A stretch of 23,933 nt of DNA from Chara braunii (taxonomy: Eukaryota > Streptophyta > Charophyceae > Charales > Characeae). The notes below the pieces were generated by a model that was given only the letters and a program-made list of their open reading frames with translations, searched no databases and was not told the DNA's origin. Location: assembly GCA_003427395.1 (NCBI GenBank), contig BFEA01000331.1:1591971-1615903 (forward strand), written 5' to 3'. Both the position numbers and the translations under genes were made by a program. Of this stretch, positions 1 to 9,658 are shown one piece after another; positions within the stretch are counted from its first letter, which is position 1, and each line of letters starts with the position of its first letter.

Positions 1-216
1 ATGACGGCCCCTAGTTGCGCCGGGAGCGGCTACCCATTTCGCCATCTCTGAGGGTTACTCGTAAGGTTCAGTGCGCCCAAAATCAGGGGTGCCCTAAGTT
101 CCCCTAATTTTTGCTGCCTGTTCAAACCAGAGTACCGTCAAAACACGGGCTTGTTCTCGAGCCTAAGTTCCAAAGCCGCAGATTTCAGGCGGCGCACTGC
201 TTGTGGCCGCTTGACA
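1..216 (-). repeat. 3' LTR, terminal 216 bp only
   Basis: Aligns without gaps to 18910-19125. Differences are at 96, 121, 169 and 211, plus an N opposite 162. On the minus strand the LTR begins TGTCAAGCGG at 216; the right copy begins TGTCAGGCGG. Similarity stops abruptly at 216/19125, as expected where one copy meets the internal region and the other meets flanking DNA. The rest of this LTR lies to the left of the window. Confidence 0.85.
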
Positions 217-266
217 GTTAGCCCAGACCACTTCTCGGCGCCCCCGTCGAGCCCTATCCGCTTACG
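217..266 (-). other. Expected polypurine-tract region, weak
   Basis: In gypsy elements a purine run precedes the 3' LTR. Here the minus strand has only short purine stretches (GACGGGGG, GAGAAG) in these 50 bases, so no clear tract can be assigned. Confidence 0.3.
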
Positions 267-1172
267 TCAAACGAAGCGGACGAGCTTCAGGGTGATTGCC
301 CATAAAGGATGCCCACGTCGGCGTTTAATTGTCTTATGTTTCAGTTTGTTATGAGATCTGGGACTAAGAAGATGTCTCTTGGTTTTCCTCTTCCTTCTGG
401 ATTTTGGCCTTGGTAGGATCCTCTTTTTCTTCTGACGTTGGCCCGAGAAAGGTGCGGACCCGCCAGTTTGTCTACTGCGAACTCTCCGTCTGGCCCTCTT
501 GAGCACGAATAACCATTTCTTCTCTCTTCCTAATGCCAACCCTTTGAGCTTTCTTCTCTCCACTCTTTTTTTCTTCTTGGAACTTTCCCCTGCCTCGAAT
601 CATCTCGAGGGGGCTCCATCCTCCATTTTGGCCTTCCCTTTCCCTTTCGAGCCTGCAGGCGATAAGGTGGGTGCTGACCTGGGTCTAAACAGCTTTAACC
701 TAGCACCCGCCACTGGGTCCTTCCACTTGGATCCGTCTAATTCTGCTATCATATAGGCACCCCTATCGAGCGCCTCGACCACTCTGTAAGGTCTCATCCA
801 TCTGTTGGCGAGTTTTCCGGTCCAGGTCCTTTCCAGTGCTGCGTCGTAGAGAAGGACCATATCTCCTACGCTCACCCTCTCTTTCTTGATCCACACGCCC
901 TTATCCCATCTCTCTTTTCCTTTGCCCCTCTCCACTGCCAGACGATCTGCTGCTGTCATAAGGTTGTCTTCCAAACCGTAGGTTATCTGTCTTGTTCGGG
1001 CAGCTATGAGTTCCTCTCTGGACATCTTTTCCGCCCAGTCGACGGTGGTCCAACTGTCGACGTGAAACTCTATGGGAAAAGGACAATGTCGTCCGAACCA
1101 CAAGGTGTATGGTGGGTATCCAGTGCTAGCCCGGACCGTGACGTTGTCCGCCCATATTGCGTATCGAAAATA
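267..1172 (-). pseudogene. pol: integrase C-terminal domain and Lys/Arg-rich tail
   Basis: After the TGA at 1173 the frame continues with YAIWADNVTVRASTGYPP, a block typical of integrase C-termini. GKLANRWMRPYRVVEALD follows in the place of the GPY/F module (here RPY), then AYMIAELDGSKW. After TGA at 600 it continues to 267 as a strongly basic tail (RRKLKG, KRARRRVRSR, KSRRKRKTKR). The tail is in the same frame and may be a nuclear-targeting or DNA-binding extension. There is no chromodomain. The stop at 600 could be the natural end if the basic frame is chance. Confidence 0.65.
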
Positions 1173-2024
1173 TCATGGCCAATCAATGTCCTTACCTTTG
1201 CACCACTTGGATAGTGACGCTATCAGAGTCTGGTGTCCCCTCTCTACTGGGGAGTTCGACTGTGGGTGATAGGCGGTGGCTATCGAAACTTTCGCACCGG
1301 CTCTCCTAAACACGCTCTGGACCTCGCCGGCTAGGAATTCCGCCCCTCTATCCATCATTATTTTGCTGACACATCCATACCTAGACAAGTACTGTAGAAC
1401 GAAGTTCTTTACTTCCCTTGCCGACTTACTCCTGATAGGTCTACCGTCCACGAACCCCGTGAAGTCGTCTCGTATGTTCACAACATAGTTCATATTGCCT
1501 ACTACTTTCGGCATCTTCACCAGATCGATGTGTACCTTATCTCCTGGCCTGGTTGGATAGGATGGATGAAGTGGCTCTTTGTATTTCACAAGAGCTCTCT
1601 TCTGGCACTCCTCGCAGGTTATACAGTATCTCTCGACGTCCTTATACTGNNCCTCCCACCAGTACAGTCTGCGTACCTTTTCGTAGGTTCCTTTGACTCC
1701 TCTATGACCTCCGACTACCCCGTCGTGAAGCTCCGCAACTATTGTCTGTCTCTTTTCAGGATCACAGACTACTCGTAAGGGCATCCCTAACCCGACTGGT
1801 CTTCGGAATAGATGGCCCGCTCTAAGGCAGTACTGGGCTGCTTGTCTCCGGATATCTGAATCTTGACTCTCCTCTCCTGACAACTGTAGCCCGATCGTTC
1901 GGTATTTGCCCTCGTAAAGGTTAACCTGAAATCGATCGGCGCGTCTCCGTTCCACCATTGTGAGGGCTCCAACTACTATCGGGCGCTCGGCCTCAAGAGG
2001 GATCCGAGAAAGCCCATCCGCCAC
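1173..2024 (-). pseudogene. pol: integrase zinc finger and catalytic core
   Basis: Numbering from ATG at 2024, the HHCC finger is H100, H107, C137 and C140. The DDE core is D167 (VHIDLVK), D225 (IMMDRGAEF) and E261 (SPVERGH), with exactly 35 residues between D225 and E261. VADGLSR at the very start is the end of the RNase H/tether region. All seven metal-binding or catalytic residues are intact; the segment is closed by TGA at 1173. Confidence 0.9.
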
Positions 2025-2069
2025 GGCATTTCTAGTACCCGCTATCCTCTTAACTGTGTAATCATATAG

Positions 2070-2540
2070 TCAAATCCGTATTAACCATCGTGCGATGGTC
2101 GGGTCCGTCAGACTAAAGTCTTTCTGGAGGACAGAGACAATTGCTGTGGGATCTACTATCAAGATGAACCGCCGTCCGTAGATATAGTGTCTGAACGTGT
2201 CTAGACACCGCAGAACAGCTAACACTTCCTTCTTGAATTGACTGTAATTACGCTCAGCCGTATTAAGTGTCCTACTCTCAAATCTTAACGGTCTTTCCTT
2301 CCCTTCAGCGTCCTTCTGAGACAGCATCCCACCAACTGAACAAGTTCCAGCATCCGTGGATACTATGAAGGGTCTCTCGGCCTCATCATCAAAGAATGGC
2401 ACGCCCAGCACGCGCCCTCCCTTCTTAAATTCATCTTTAAGCTCTTGCATAGCGAGTTTCTGGGAAGAATCCCTGTAGAATTTCTCAGTCTTCCGAAGGA
2501 GTAGCCTCAAAGGCTCATCCTTCTCTGCATACCCCCGCAT
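2070..2540 (-). pseudogene. pol: RNase H domain
   Basis: Continues the RT frame. FIVSTDAGTCSVGGML carries the first catalytic Asp (residue 63 of this segment). ERNYSQFKKEVLAV carries the Glu (105), and ILIVDPTAIV the second Asp (130). TGA at 2070 falls in the segment leading to the conserved RIAGTRNAVADGLSRIP, which opens the next part. Confidence 0.85.
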
Positions 2541-2549
2541 GAAAATCCG

Positions 2550-3593
2550 TCAGTAGCCGACCACCCCCAGAAACTGTCGGACCTCGGTAGCACTATGTAA
2601 CGGCGACGACCAGTTTCGGAGTTTGTCTAGCTTCGTAGGATCCGCTCGGCGTCCCCTTGAGTCGCAGATAAAGCCTAAGATCTTAATAGTCGAGACGGCC
2701 CACCGACTCTTCGTTCCGCTGACCGTCAAATTTGCGTCGTCCAGCTGCTCAAGTATCGCACAGATATCGGTTAGGTGCTGTTCGATGAATCTTCTAACTC
2801 CTGCCACGAACTCTGTCTCATCTTTTCTTACTGGTCCTTTTATAGGAAAGTCATCCGGAAAAACTTCAACCTTGTCCGGAATAAAGTCCTTGAGGACGGC
2901 TACCATGGCTCTCTGAAAAATGGTTACCCTATTAGTCCAACCCATAGGGACGACCATCATCTGTATCAGTCCCAATGGCGTGTGCATAGCTGTGAGGTGC
3001 TTGTCCCTAGGATCAAGCGGTACCTCATCATAGCCTGAGAACAGATCACAGACCGAATAAATCGACCTGCCCGCGGCGTCTTTAGCCAGTAAGTCGGCGT
3101 GAGGTACTGAGGCTACGTCTCGAATCGTCACCACGTTGACCTTCTGAAGGTCCTGGATCCACCGGATCTTGCCATTCGGCTTTCGTAGGAAGAACCATCG
3201 ATTAGCATAAGCGCTGTCAGATGGCTCTGCAACATGAGAAGCCATCTTTTCTTTTAGGAAAGCAATAACCTCTTCCTTCTCCTTCTGGGCGTATTTCCAT
3301 TCTGCGTCATTCCATGGAACATGTGAAATCGTGTAAATCCTTGCTGGCTTAGCGTAGCGAGGGTCAACCCTACCGCGCTCCGCGTCGCTGAAAGCTATAG
3401 CCTTATCGCACGTCTTTAGGATTTCTATCACACGTTCCCGCTCCTGTGGGGTCAGGTTCCCATCTCCGATGTCCATCCCTGCTATCCTCTCTTCCGTTAG
3501 GCGTTGCGGCTCCTTCTTCTTTCTTTCCTTAATTTCCTTTGCGATCTCTTCCTCCGATATCCCTTCCAGTGTAGACTGCTCGCGGCCCACCAC
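2550..3593 (-). pseudogene. pol: reverse transcriptase domain
   Basis: Counting from the GTG at 3593, the first catalytic Asp is D183 in YSVCDLFSGYDEV. The YxDD box appears as FPDD at 245-248, followed by FPIKGP. Upstream are FFLRKPNGKIRWIQDLQKVN (fingers), and downstream LGFICDSRGRRADPTKLDKL and VRQFLGVVGY. TGA at 2550 interrupts the conserved block after FLGVVGY, where many gypsy RTs have an aromatic residue, so a Trp codon may have been lost. The Pro inside FPDD is unusual and could be lineage-specific or damage. Confidence 0.9.
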
Positions 3594-3760
3594 CGCTGGC
3601 TTAACTTTCTGAGCTACTCACTTGTGTCGCTTGGGTAACCCCCTATAGGGGACCGTGCCCTTAAAAAAAAACACAGATAACACGCTTTCAAATTCCTCAT
3701 CTGCCTCCTTCGGATACGAGTTGCCGTCCATTATCAGTCGACTCCCTAAATCTTCGACTT

Positions 3761-4282
3761 CTACATCCGGCCTTCTTCTTCCGTGAGCAGAGGTTCATAC
3801 TTCTTTTCGCAAAATCGCACCGCGCGGCCGGAGATAGGTAATGACTTAATCCGTTCACTGGGTCCCGCTCCTACTGCGAGAGCTGCTCTGTTCCTCGGGT
3901 CTCGAGGCTCCACCGTCTCTATCATAACCCGGGTCCCATCTAGCTTCTTAATGGACAGTGTCTGGCTCACGTCCGGTCGCTCTATCGTTACCGCATGCAC
4001 ATGGCTCAACCACGTCCATCCCAAGAGTAGGTCAGAGTTGCAGTTCTTGACTGCAAAGACTGACAGAGTCACTCGTACCCCTTGGACTTCTACGGCTGTC
4101 TTGTGACAAACTCCTGTGATTTGTTGCTTTCTCCCATCAACCGTCTCTATCTCGAATAAGTATGACCTATCGAGTCTCAGTCCAACTTGCTCTGCTAGAT
4201 CCTCGTCTATAATGACAGCCTCACTGCCGTTATCGATCACAGCATCTAAACCGGTCCGTCGTTTATGATCGTCTCCACGGTC
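3761..4282 (-). pseudogene. Retropepsin-like aspartic protease
   Basis: The frame is open between TAG at 4283-4285 and TAG at 3761. The active-site triplet is in AVIDNGSEAVII (Asp-Asn-Gly instead of the commoner Asp-Thr/Ser-Gly), and the late-fold motif is DLLLGWTWL. It is one frame away from gag, overlapping it at 4246-4282, and again one frame away from pol, overlapping at 3761-3794. Both shifts have the same direction, so it may have been made by ribosomal frameshifting, or two small indels may have accumulated. There is no internal stop. The Asn in the catalytic triplet occurs in some gypsy lineages but could also be a mutation. Confidence 0.75.
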
Positions 4283-4938
4283 CTACTACCAAGTATGTAA
4301 AACTTGTCTGGAGGCACACTTTCCATCCCATCAAGAAGAACTGTCGCCATGCGATCTGCTCTAGCAGTCACCTCCGATACTGCTACAGTAGGAGCATCTG
4401 CCTTAGGGGTCACCTAAGCGTCCTCTGATAAAGGTATGCGAGTCTTCCGCGTGATCACTTGTAACTCGTCGTGAGCCGGCTTGGATGCTGCCAGATATTC
4501 CAGAATAGAGCACTGCATGGGCTGCCGACGGGCCCGTCTCATGGGTTTGACCGTGTCTATATCATCCAACGAACTCTTCATCAAGAACTTCTTCACTCCC
4601 CATTTTCGCGGTGAAAGAATAACCTCCTCTCCGTCGATCCGCTGTCCATCCTTTTCTGCCATCACATAATCCGTGTCAGTCTTCCTCGATGTAGAGCTTC
4701 TCGCTGACTTGGTAGCTGCCACCCTTATGGGTGTAGTTGCCATATCTCCTTCGAAAGTTATCTTGATGCTCTTGCTCCTAACCGGCTCCTTTCCTTTATT
4801 CGGCTTTACTCTCCTTACTTCCACATTCTCCTTCATCGAAGGGAACATTGATACGTCTCCCAGATCATCTGCCCACTTGACGTACTTGCAGTCATCAAGC
4901 ACGACAAGTCCCTCATCTATTGCCCGTTTGAGATCCGG

Positions 4939-4980
4939 ACAGTCTCTCTTGATATGATCATCTCCTCTACAGTAGACGCA
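4939..4980 (-). other. CCHC zinc knuckle of gag
   Basis: The minus-strand translation is CVYCRGDDHIKRDC, which is C-x2-C-x4-H-x4-C, the canonical retroviral and gypsy nucleocapsid knuckle. All four ligands are intact. Confidence 0.9.
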
Positions 4981-5099
4981 AGAGTTCCTAGGAGTGGATG
5001 GCCTATCGTCTGCACTCCTCGAGATCGAACCCCTCGCTGCTCTGGGGTCAACGAATTTTGGATACGGATCAGATGGCGCATCATATCCCCCTCTCTCAT

Positions 5100-5480
5100 T
5101 CCGGCCGCGCGAATCATTGCGGCGGTCTCCTCCGGATCCTTCTTGCTCATATCGTCCCCGTGAGTCATTCCGGCGGTCTCCATGGTCGTATCGCCCGCGT
5201 GACTCATCGCGGCGATCTCCTCGGTCGTACCACCCCCGCGAATCGTCCCGTTGTTCTCTCGCGAATCCCCCGCGGTCATATCGTCCACGCGAGCCATCTC
5301 GTCATTCTCCGTCTCGATCTCCTCTTTCATATCTGCCACCCCTGTATCCATCTGGATCCGACCTCTCATATATGTCGTCCCTATATCCATCTCGGTCTAA
5401 TCTCTCATATCTGCCATCCTTGTATCCGTCTTGCCGGCCCTGATCTGACTCCCACCGGCCGCGAGAGTCGCCTCTACCCC
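5100..5480 (-). repeat. Arg/Gly/Tyr/Asp-rich tandem peptide repeats in gag
   Basis: Units resemble SRGRYDRGDRRDE, with variants carrying HG, EQEG or GGF, spaced by about 13 to 17 residues. An earlier variant set reads RYERLDRDGYRDD. TGA at 5302-5304 interrupts the array. Such RGG/RD-like stretches next to a zinc knuckle usually bind nucleic acid. Confidence 0.65.
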
Positions 5481-6846
5481 CATCAGCCTCATAACGAGGG
5501 CTACGCGAGTAATCATCCAGTCTCCTAGCTCGTCCATATGTCTCGTGAGTCCTGCGGTCCCGGTCTATCTCATCATCCCTTCGTCGCCATGGCTCATCGT
5601 CTCTCTCCCTTTTCATCGCACGATAATCAGTTAGGGTTCGAGGATTCATATCCTCGACACTCCTCCAGAAATCGGTGTTCCTACGGTCCCAGCGAAGTGA
5701 ATAGAGCCCTCCAGGTTTGTCCCGGTAAGTCGTGGCTCCTATGGTGGTCACAATTTTTGTAACATGTCTTGTCAATCCCTTGACCATGTCCCTTATCTCC
5801 TTCACTTCCTCGGTCACCGCTTCATTCTTTTCCGACTAGGGATAGTCCTTGAAATCAGGACATCTATCAGTGGCATACTCCTTATAGAGAGAGAAGTCAC
5901 GCCTCCTCATTCCTCTCCATACCAAGTCATTGTAGTCGTTTGCCTCTGCCTTTATCGCGAGCTTTAGGACTTCAGCGAAGTCAAGCTTGTCGCGCTGGAG
6001 ATCTCTAAGTATACTCTTTGGTCTGCCTTTGAACAGGTGTCCGATGAAGATAGTACAACGCTCGACCTCTAAGATTTTCCCCTTCTTCACCATCACGTTA
6101 GAGATCTTCTAGAAACGCTTCCTAAATGCCCGTACGCTCTCATCTTCATCTTGAGTCATTGTCTCAAGGTCCTTGATGGAGTACTTGTTATCCTCTAATT
6201 TGTAGAGCTCAATGAGGTTCTTCTTATATGTAGTTCATTTCCCATCCTTCGGTCGGGCTTCCTTAACTTCCTTGCCAAGACTTGGATCTACATTGAATAG
6301 GAAGTTTTGTATAATCTCTTCCTCTGACCACTGACTCCGGCTAGCATGAAGCTCCCACTTCTTCATATATTATGTGATACCATAGCCCCTGAAAGTAGGA
6401 GGTTCAGAGGTCTTGTGCGTAATAATATAGCGATCCTTGCTCTCGTAAGGGAGCGGATGTGACTCCCCCGTCTGGGGGTCGAAGACACGCCGGGGCGGTG
6501 CTCTATCCCTATCTCTGTCCCTCCAATAGGAATCTCGTGGACCCTCTCTCCAGTCGTCTCTGCGTCTATCCGCCCTGGTTTCCCTCCGTTCATACTTGGG
6601 GGAGCGTCGTGTCATCGCTTCTCGTCGAGCGCTCGAGGTCCCAGTCTTCGAAGTCTCCTGCGGCCCTGTCACGACCGACTCGTCCATTACGTCGGGTTCT
6701 CCGTCATTGGTTTGGTCCGCCCATCTCAACGGTGCTCCCTGCCTAATTCGTTCCGTCAGATCCCTCAGTGCTCGGTCGGGCGATGTCCTGTATTCCTCTC
6801 CTGCTTCGCCCGTGGTCGGTTGTGGCCCCATCGTGTCTGTTTCCAT

Positions 6847-6984
6847 AGGCTACCAGAAGTTGTAGTCGGGCACTTACGCCAGGCGTTACAGCCCAGACCT
6901 ATGACAGTTGCAGCAGTCCGGACCAGTGACAGAACTCGCAGCCCGGACCTGTTTACTTTTCACCGTTCGCGCTCATCTTCAATA
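6847..6984 (-). other. Gap between accessory ORF 7 and gag, with a splice-donor-like word
   Basis: The 138 bp contain stops in the gag frame, including TAG two codons before the gag ATG. GTAAGT, the ideal eukaryotic 5' splice site, occurs on the minus strand at 6877-6872. I could not identify a matching acceptor, so splicing is only a possibility. Confidence 0.3.
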
Positions 6985-7311
6985 CTAACTCTCGACTGCC
7001 CTGATTACCGCCACCAGTACTCCGTTCCGGTCGCGGACCTCGTGCTCACCTTCTATCCCAAGAATCCCTGTGTCTATGTAAACCTTTCCTTCGGGATCTG
7101 CCAACAAGGTCGCACCTTTCCTGATCTGCACTACACCTGTGACAGGATCTCTACTTCTGTTGCAGATCGCAGTCCCAAACCTAACCAATGTCTCCTGACT
7201 GGCACCCCTCAAGAGTCCTCGAGCGTCTATCTCCGTCCTCCTCACTAGATCATCTAGTCCGTCCTGAATCGGGTAGCCCGCAAACGGAGGAAACTCTCCT
7301 CCTACTGCCAT
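6985..7311 (-). CDS. Accessory ORF 7, intact 108-residue protein of unknown function
   Basis: An uninterrupted frame runs from ATG at 7311-7309 to TAG at 6985. The start is followed by an acidic, helical N-terminus (DDLVRRTEIDARGLL) and a strand-rich C-terminal half (VVQIRKGATLLADPEGKVYI, VLVAVIRAVES). There is no Cys pattern, membrane segment or known motif. It is in the same frame as gag, which begins 138 bp further on, and the gap has several in-frame stops, so it is separate. It is the longest accessory frame without any stop, which may be chance or may mean it accumulated damage later. Confidence 0.5.
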   Translation of the reverse strand: MAVGGEFPPFAGYPIQDGLDDLVRRTEIDARGLLRGASQETLVRFGTAICNRSRDPVTGVVQIRKGATLLADPEGKVYIDTGILGIEGEHEVRDRNGVLVAVIRAVES

Positions 7312-7930
7312 CTAAAACCGCCCCTCTGACCTCACTGACCTCCACTATCTTTCCAAAAGCTTACAATCTTTATCTCTCCTCCCCTAACTCCCAGACAGCT
7401 TCAAGACCATTTGTTTAGCATCTGAGGAAAGTCAGTGCTATAGCCGCTCATAATCTCATCGCCGACAACTCCAATATCTCATAGAACGTCTCAAAATTCC
7501 CCTCATCTCCACTATCCTCTGTGGCGTCTAAAGTCTTTATCGATTCCCTCCAGTATCGGTTGTGAGCAGCTAACACCCTGAGTATCGCTCCGTCTACTAC
7601 CACTCTCCTTAGCTCCCCAGTCCTTCTGGCTTCGCTTATCTTTAACCTCTTAGTCTCTCTGGGCGTCTCGTACCACGCCCTTATCAGAGGTCGCCCACCG
7701 AATGGTGTCGTGCGTAGTACATACTTTATCCTTCATCCTCCTTCCACTCCAATCCAAAGTCTTGTTCACCTTGCCTCTTGATGTGCACGGCAAACGCACT
7801 CTGCCTCCTCAACTATGCATAGCTTGGTATGGAGTTGGAGCTCCGCGATTACTAACACCAACGGTCCGTCCAGCCTCCCTACCACATGCAATGAGTACCT
7901 GTCCGTCGTGTATAGTGCAGTCCCGCTCAT
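7250..7930 (-). pseudogene. Accessory ORF 6, unknown protein, six internal stops
   Basis: It starts with ATG at 7930-7928, overlapping the stop of ORF 5 as ATGA. The frame stays open in character to TGA at 7250 despite stops at 7766 (TGA), 7733 (TGA), 7448 (TGA), 7415 (TAA), 7370 (TAA) and 7361 (TAA). Each is one C-to-T or G-to-A change from Arg, Gln or Trp. The text between the stops is protein-like: YSLHVVGRLDGPLVLVIAEL near the start, then PFGGRPLIRAWYETPRETKR and a helical basic region. No homologue is recognised. Its end overlaps the start of accessory ORF 7 by about 60 bp. It is the most heavily damaged accessory frame. Confidence 0.5.
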
Positions 7931-9318
7931 GCCCTGCTGCTATCCTCCCGCGTTACCTTGTCCTCTGTTGTTACGTCCTCTGCAGACTTTTCCTTAGCTC
8001 CTTCGCGTGATAGGTTTTTCGCCTTTACCCTCTCCAGAAAGTCCGATCTCCATACCTAGATTAACTCTCTATCTTGCCGGAACAGACTCTCGAACTCTCT
8101 CGTCGCGAGCTCAACCCTACGCAACTTGCCCTCTTCCTGGCACGAGCCGTTCTCCCTTATCTTGTTCCCCAACTCCTTTACTCGGTTCAAGAGTGGTTCC
8201 TTAATGCGCTTTCTCACTCTTTGGACCGCCTCACTCTCCTCTTCCATACTCTGTCCACATCTCTTTCCAGCTCATCCTCATACCCTCGCTCTAGCTTCCG
8301 CTACCGTCTCATCGTGGTAGTGCTCCGCGCGCATATAGCCATGAGACCACATCACCACATCATACGAAATCGAGGTCTGGAAGGTCACCTGCGCCAGCAC
8401 ATCAGCCCTATACTCGCGGATCAAATCCCTGGCTCGTAGTCGGCACTCCCTCACCGTCAAGTCCTCATCTATGTATGCTCGGAGAAGCACCGTCACAGTG
8501 TACCCTGTGCTCACCAGTTGCTTATCTAAGCGCACCACAGTTGGCGTCCTCCTATTTATTCCCTAAGCTGCGACCTCGAAGAGAAACCTCACATCCTCTA
8601 GCCCCACGTAATCAATCTCCGCTCGTCTCCTGCAGTACCTAATCAGATCAACTGGCCTCAGACAGTCCACCCAGCAAGTAGCGTGTATGATATCGTCAAG
8701 CGTCTCTCTGCTGGGTGGCCCCCACCTTACACAAATGGCATAGTACGCTTCCCTGAAACGGGGAGCTAAGCCCTCCCAAAGCGCGTAAAGTGTGTGGTTC
8801 ACTGCCACGCTCAGACGGTCTATGCTCCTGTAGGTATGCCCTATTACGAACGCAGGAAGTCCAAATCGCCAACCCTCTTCCGGATAGAAGGTCGGATGCG
8901 GAGGTCCGTATACCAAGCGACTCTAGTACGACCTTCCTCCTGAGAGTCTCGCCAATTGCTGATTAACGATCACTCTGGCCAGCAACTCGTTTCTCCACCA
9001 AGCCCTGCTAGCCCCTGCCAGTGTCAGCCCTACGTCTAAATCATGAGCATTGTCCGCTATCAGATGTCCCACCCCTTCTAGGTCATGAGTCCCTTCGGGT
9101 CGTCTATCTTTCAGTATCACCGTCCAAAGGAAAAGTCCCTCTGCCAGCCGAGTTCCAAGGTAACGTATCGGAACACAGTCAGTCTCCTCTAACCTCACAG
9201 GAAGAGGAATATCATATCCAACAGCCGTCTCTCTGGGTCTTACAAGTTTCCTTACGCTATAGGATTCGAACTCTCGTGAGAGAACATAGGTCATCCAAGC
9301 TGCCGAGTCACTCCTCAT
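7927..9318 (-). pseudogene. Accessory ORF 5, unknown family, third diverged paralogue
   Basis: One frame of about 460 codons runs from ATG at 9318-9316 to TGA at 7927-7929. It is interrupted only by TAG at 8923, TAG at 8563, TGA at 8278 and TAG at 8056, with no frameshift. The N-terminal half matches accessory ORFs 1 and 2 in order: DIPLPVRL, a GTRL...LFLW block, LEGVGHL, AWWRNE, then YGPP and LPAFVIG. The C-terminal half adds a helix-rich region and a Lys/Glu-rich coiled-coil-like end (KEPLLNRVKELGNKIRE). The family is unknown. Its stop overlaps the start of the next frame as ATGA, a tight arrangement that suggests reinitiation or a shared message. Confidence 0.65.
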
Positions 9319-9355
9319 CACTCAAGTTAACTCAGCAACTCAAGTCGCCCAATAC

Positions 9356-9658
9356 CTATGGGCTCAGTCCTGAACAGTAGGGCCTCTCGTTCCTTCGCTC
9401 CCAGTTCCAGTCCGGGACTGGCGGAGCAGCAATCCCTCCGTCTTTCACTGAACTCCGTCCCGAGACGAGGCCAATGGATCCTATCCTCCTATCGCGCAGG
9501 AAGGGGAATGTGGATCCCGAGCGTGGTCTTCCAATAAGACATACGCCTACCATGAACTCGAATCACTCCTCTCTCTCCCTCGCCACTCGATATGTGTCAC
9601 TCTACTCCCTTTGACGCACACGATCTCTCAATGTTGCTAACTCCTCAGACAACTCTAC
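9356..9658 (-). pseudogene. Accessory ORF 4, small charged protein with helical N-terminus
   Basis: This frame begins within the last codons of ORF 3 without a clear ATG (GTG at about 9658) and ends with TAG at 9356. The start is helical and charged (VELSEELATLRDRVRQRE), typical of a short coiled coil. It is broken by TAG at 9602-9604 and TGA at 9563-9565, and the rest is Gly/Pro/Arg-rich. I do not recognise it. An ATG at 9553 gives an uninterrupted 65-codon remnant. It could also be the C-terminal extension of ORF 3 reached by a frameshift. Confidence 0.35.

Larger units (their letters stand above)
267..3794 (-). pseudogene. pol: pol polyprotein: RT, RNase H, integrase, basic tail
   Basis: A single frame extends from the protease overlap to TGA at 267, about 50 bp before the 3' LTR. 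It is interrupted at 3618, 2550, 2070, 1173 and 600, every time by TGA, with no indel over 3.5 kb. Domain order places it in Ty3/gypsy. It would copy the genomic RNA, degrade the RNA strand and insert the cDNA. The domains are described separately. No chromodomain is seen; the C-terminus is Lys/Arg-rich. The two Ns at 1650-1651 fall in the integrase zinc-finger region without shifting the frame. Confidence 0.85.
4414..6846 (-). pseudogene. gag: gag: capsid region, arginine-rich repeats and CCHC nucleocapsid
   Basis: One reading frame runs from ATG at 6846-6844 to TAG at 4414 and then on in the same frame to TAG at 4246, with no indel. Internal stops are TAA 6370, TGA 6235, TAG 6109, TAG 5836 and TGA 5302. 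The N-terminal 160 codons are hydrophilic and Arg-rich, ending PPTFRGYGIT. Next comes a retrotransposon-gag-like helical region (about 6370-5840) with the usual Trp, YKKNLIELYKL and VRAFRKRF blocks. Then follow degenerate Arg/Gly/Tyr/Asp repeats (about 5480-5100), one CCHC zinc knuckle (4980-4939) and a basic linker. It would form the particle and bind RNA. About 810 codons to 4414 is long for gag. It precedes protease, which lies in another frame. Confidence 0.8.

Noticed and set aside
600-3620. TGA read as tryptophan (alternative genetic code)
   Set aside because: gag and the accessory frames carry TAG and TAA stops too, and ordinary TGG codons are common, so simple decay is enough.
4998-5528. 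Plus-strand 176-codon frame rich in His, Arg and Ser, and overlapping plus-strand frames
   Set aside because: It is the antisense shadow of the gag Arg/Tyr/Asp repeat region, where the minus-strand frame carries the CCHC knuckle.
6712-7248. Plus-strand 178-codon frame over the gag start and accessory ORF 7
   Set aside because: No motif, opposite to collinear element genes, explained as antisense.
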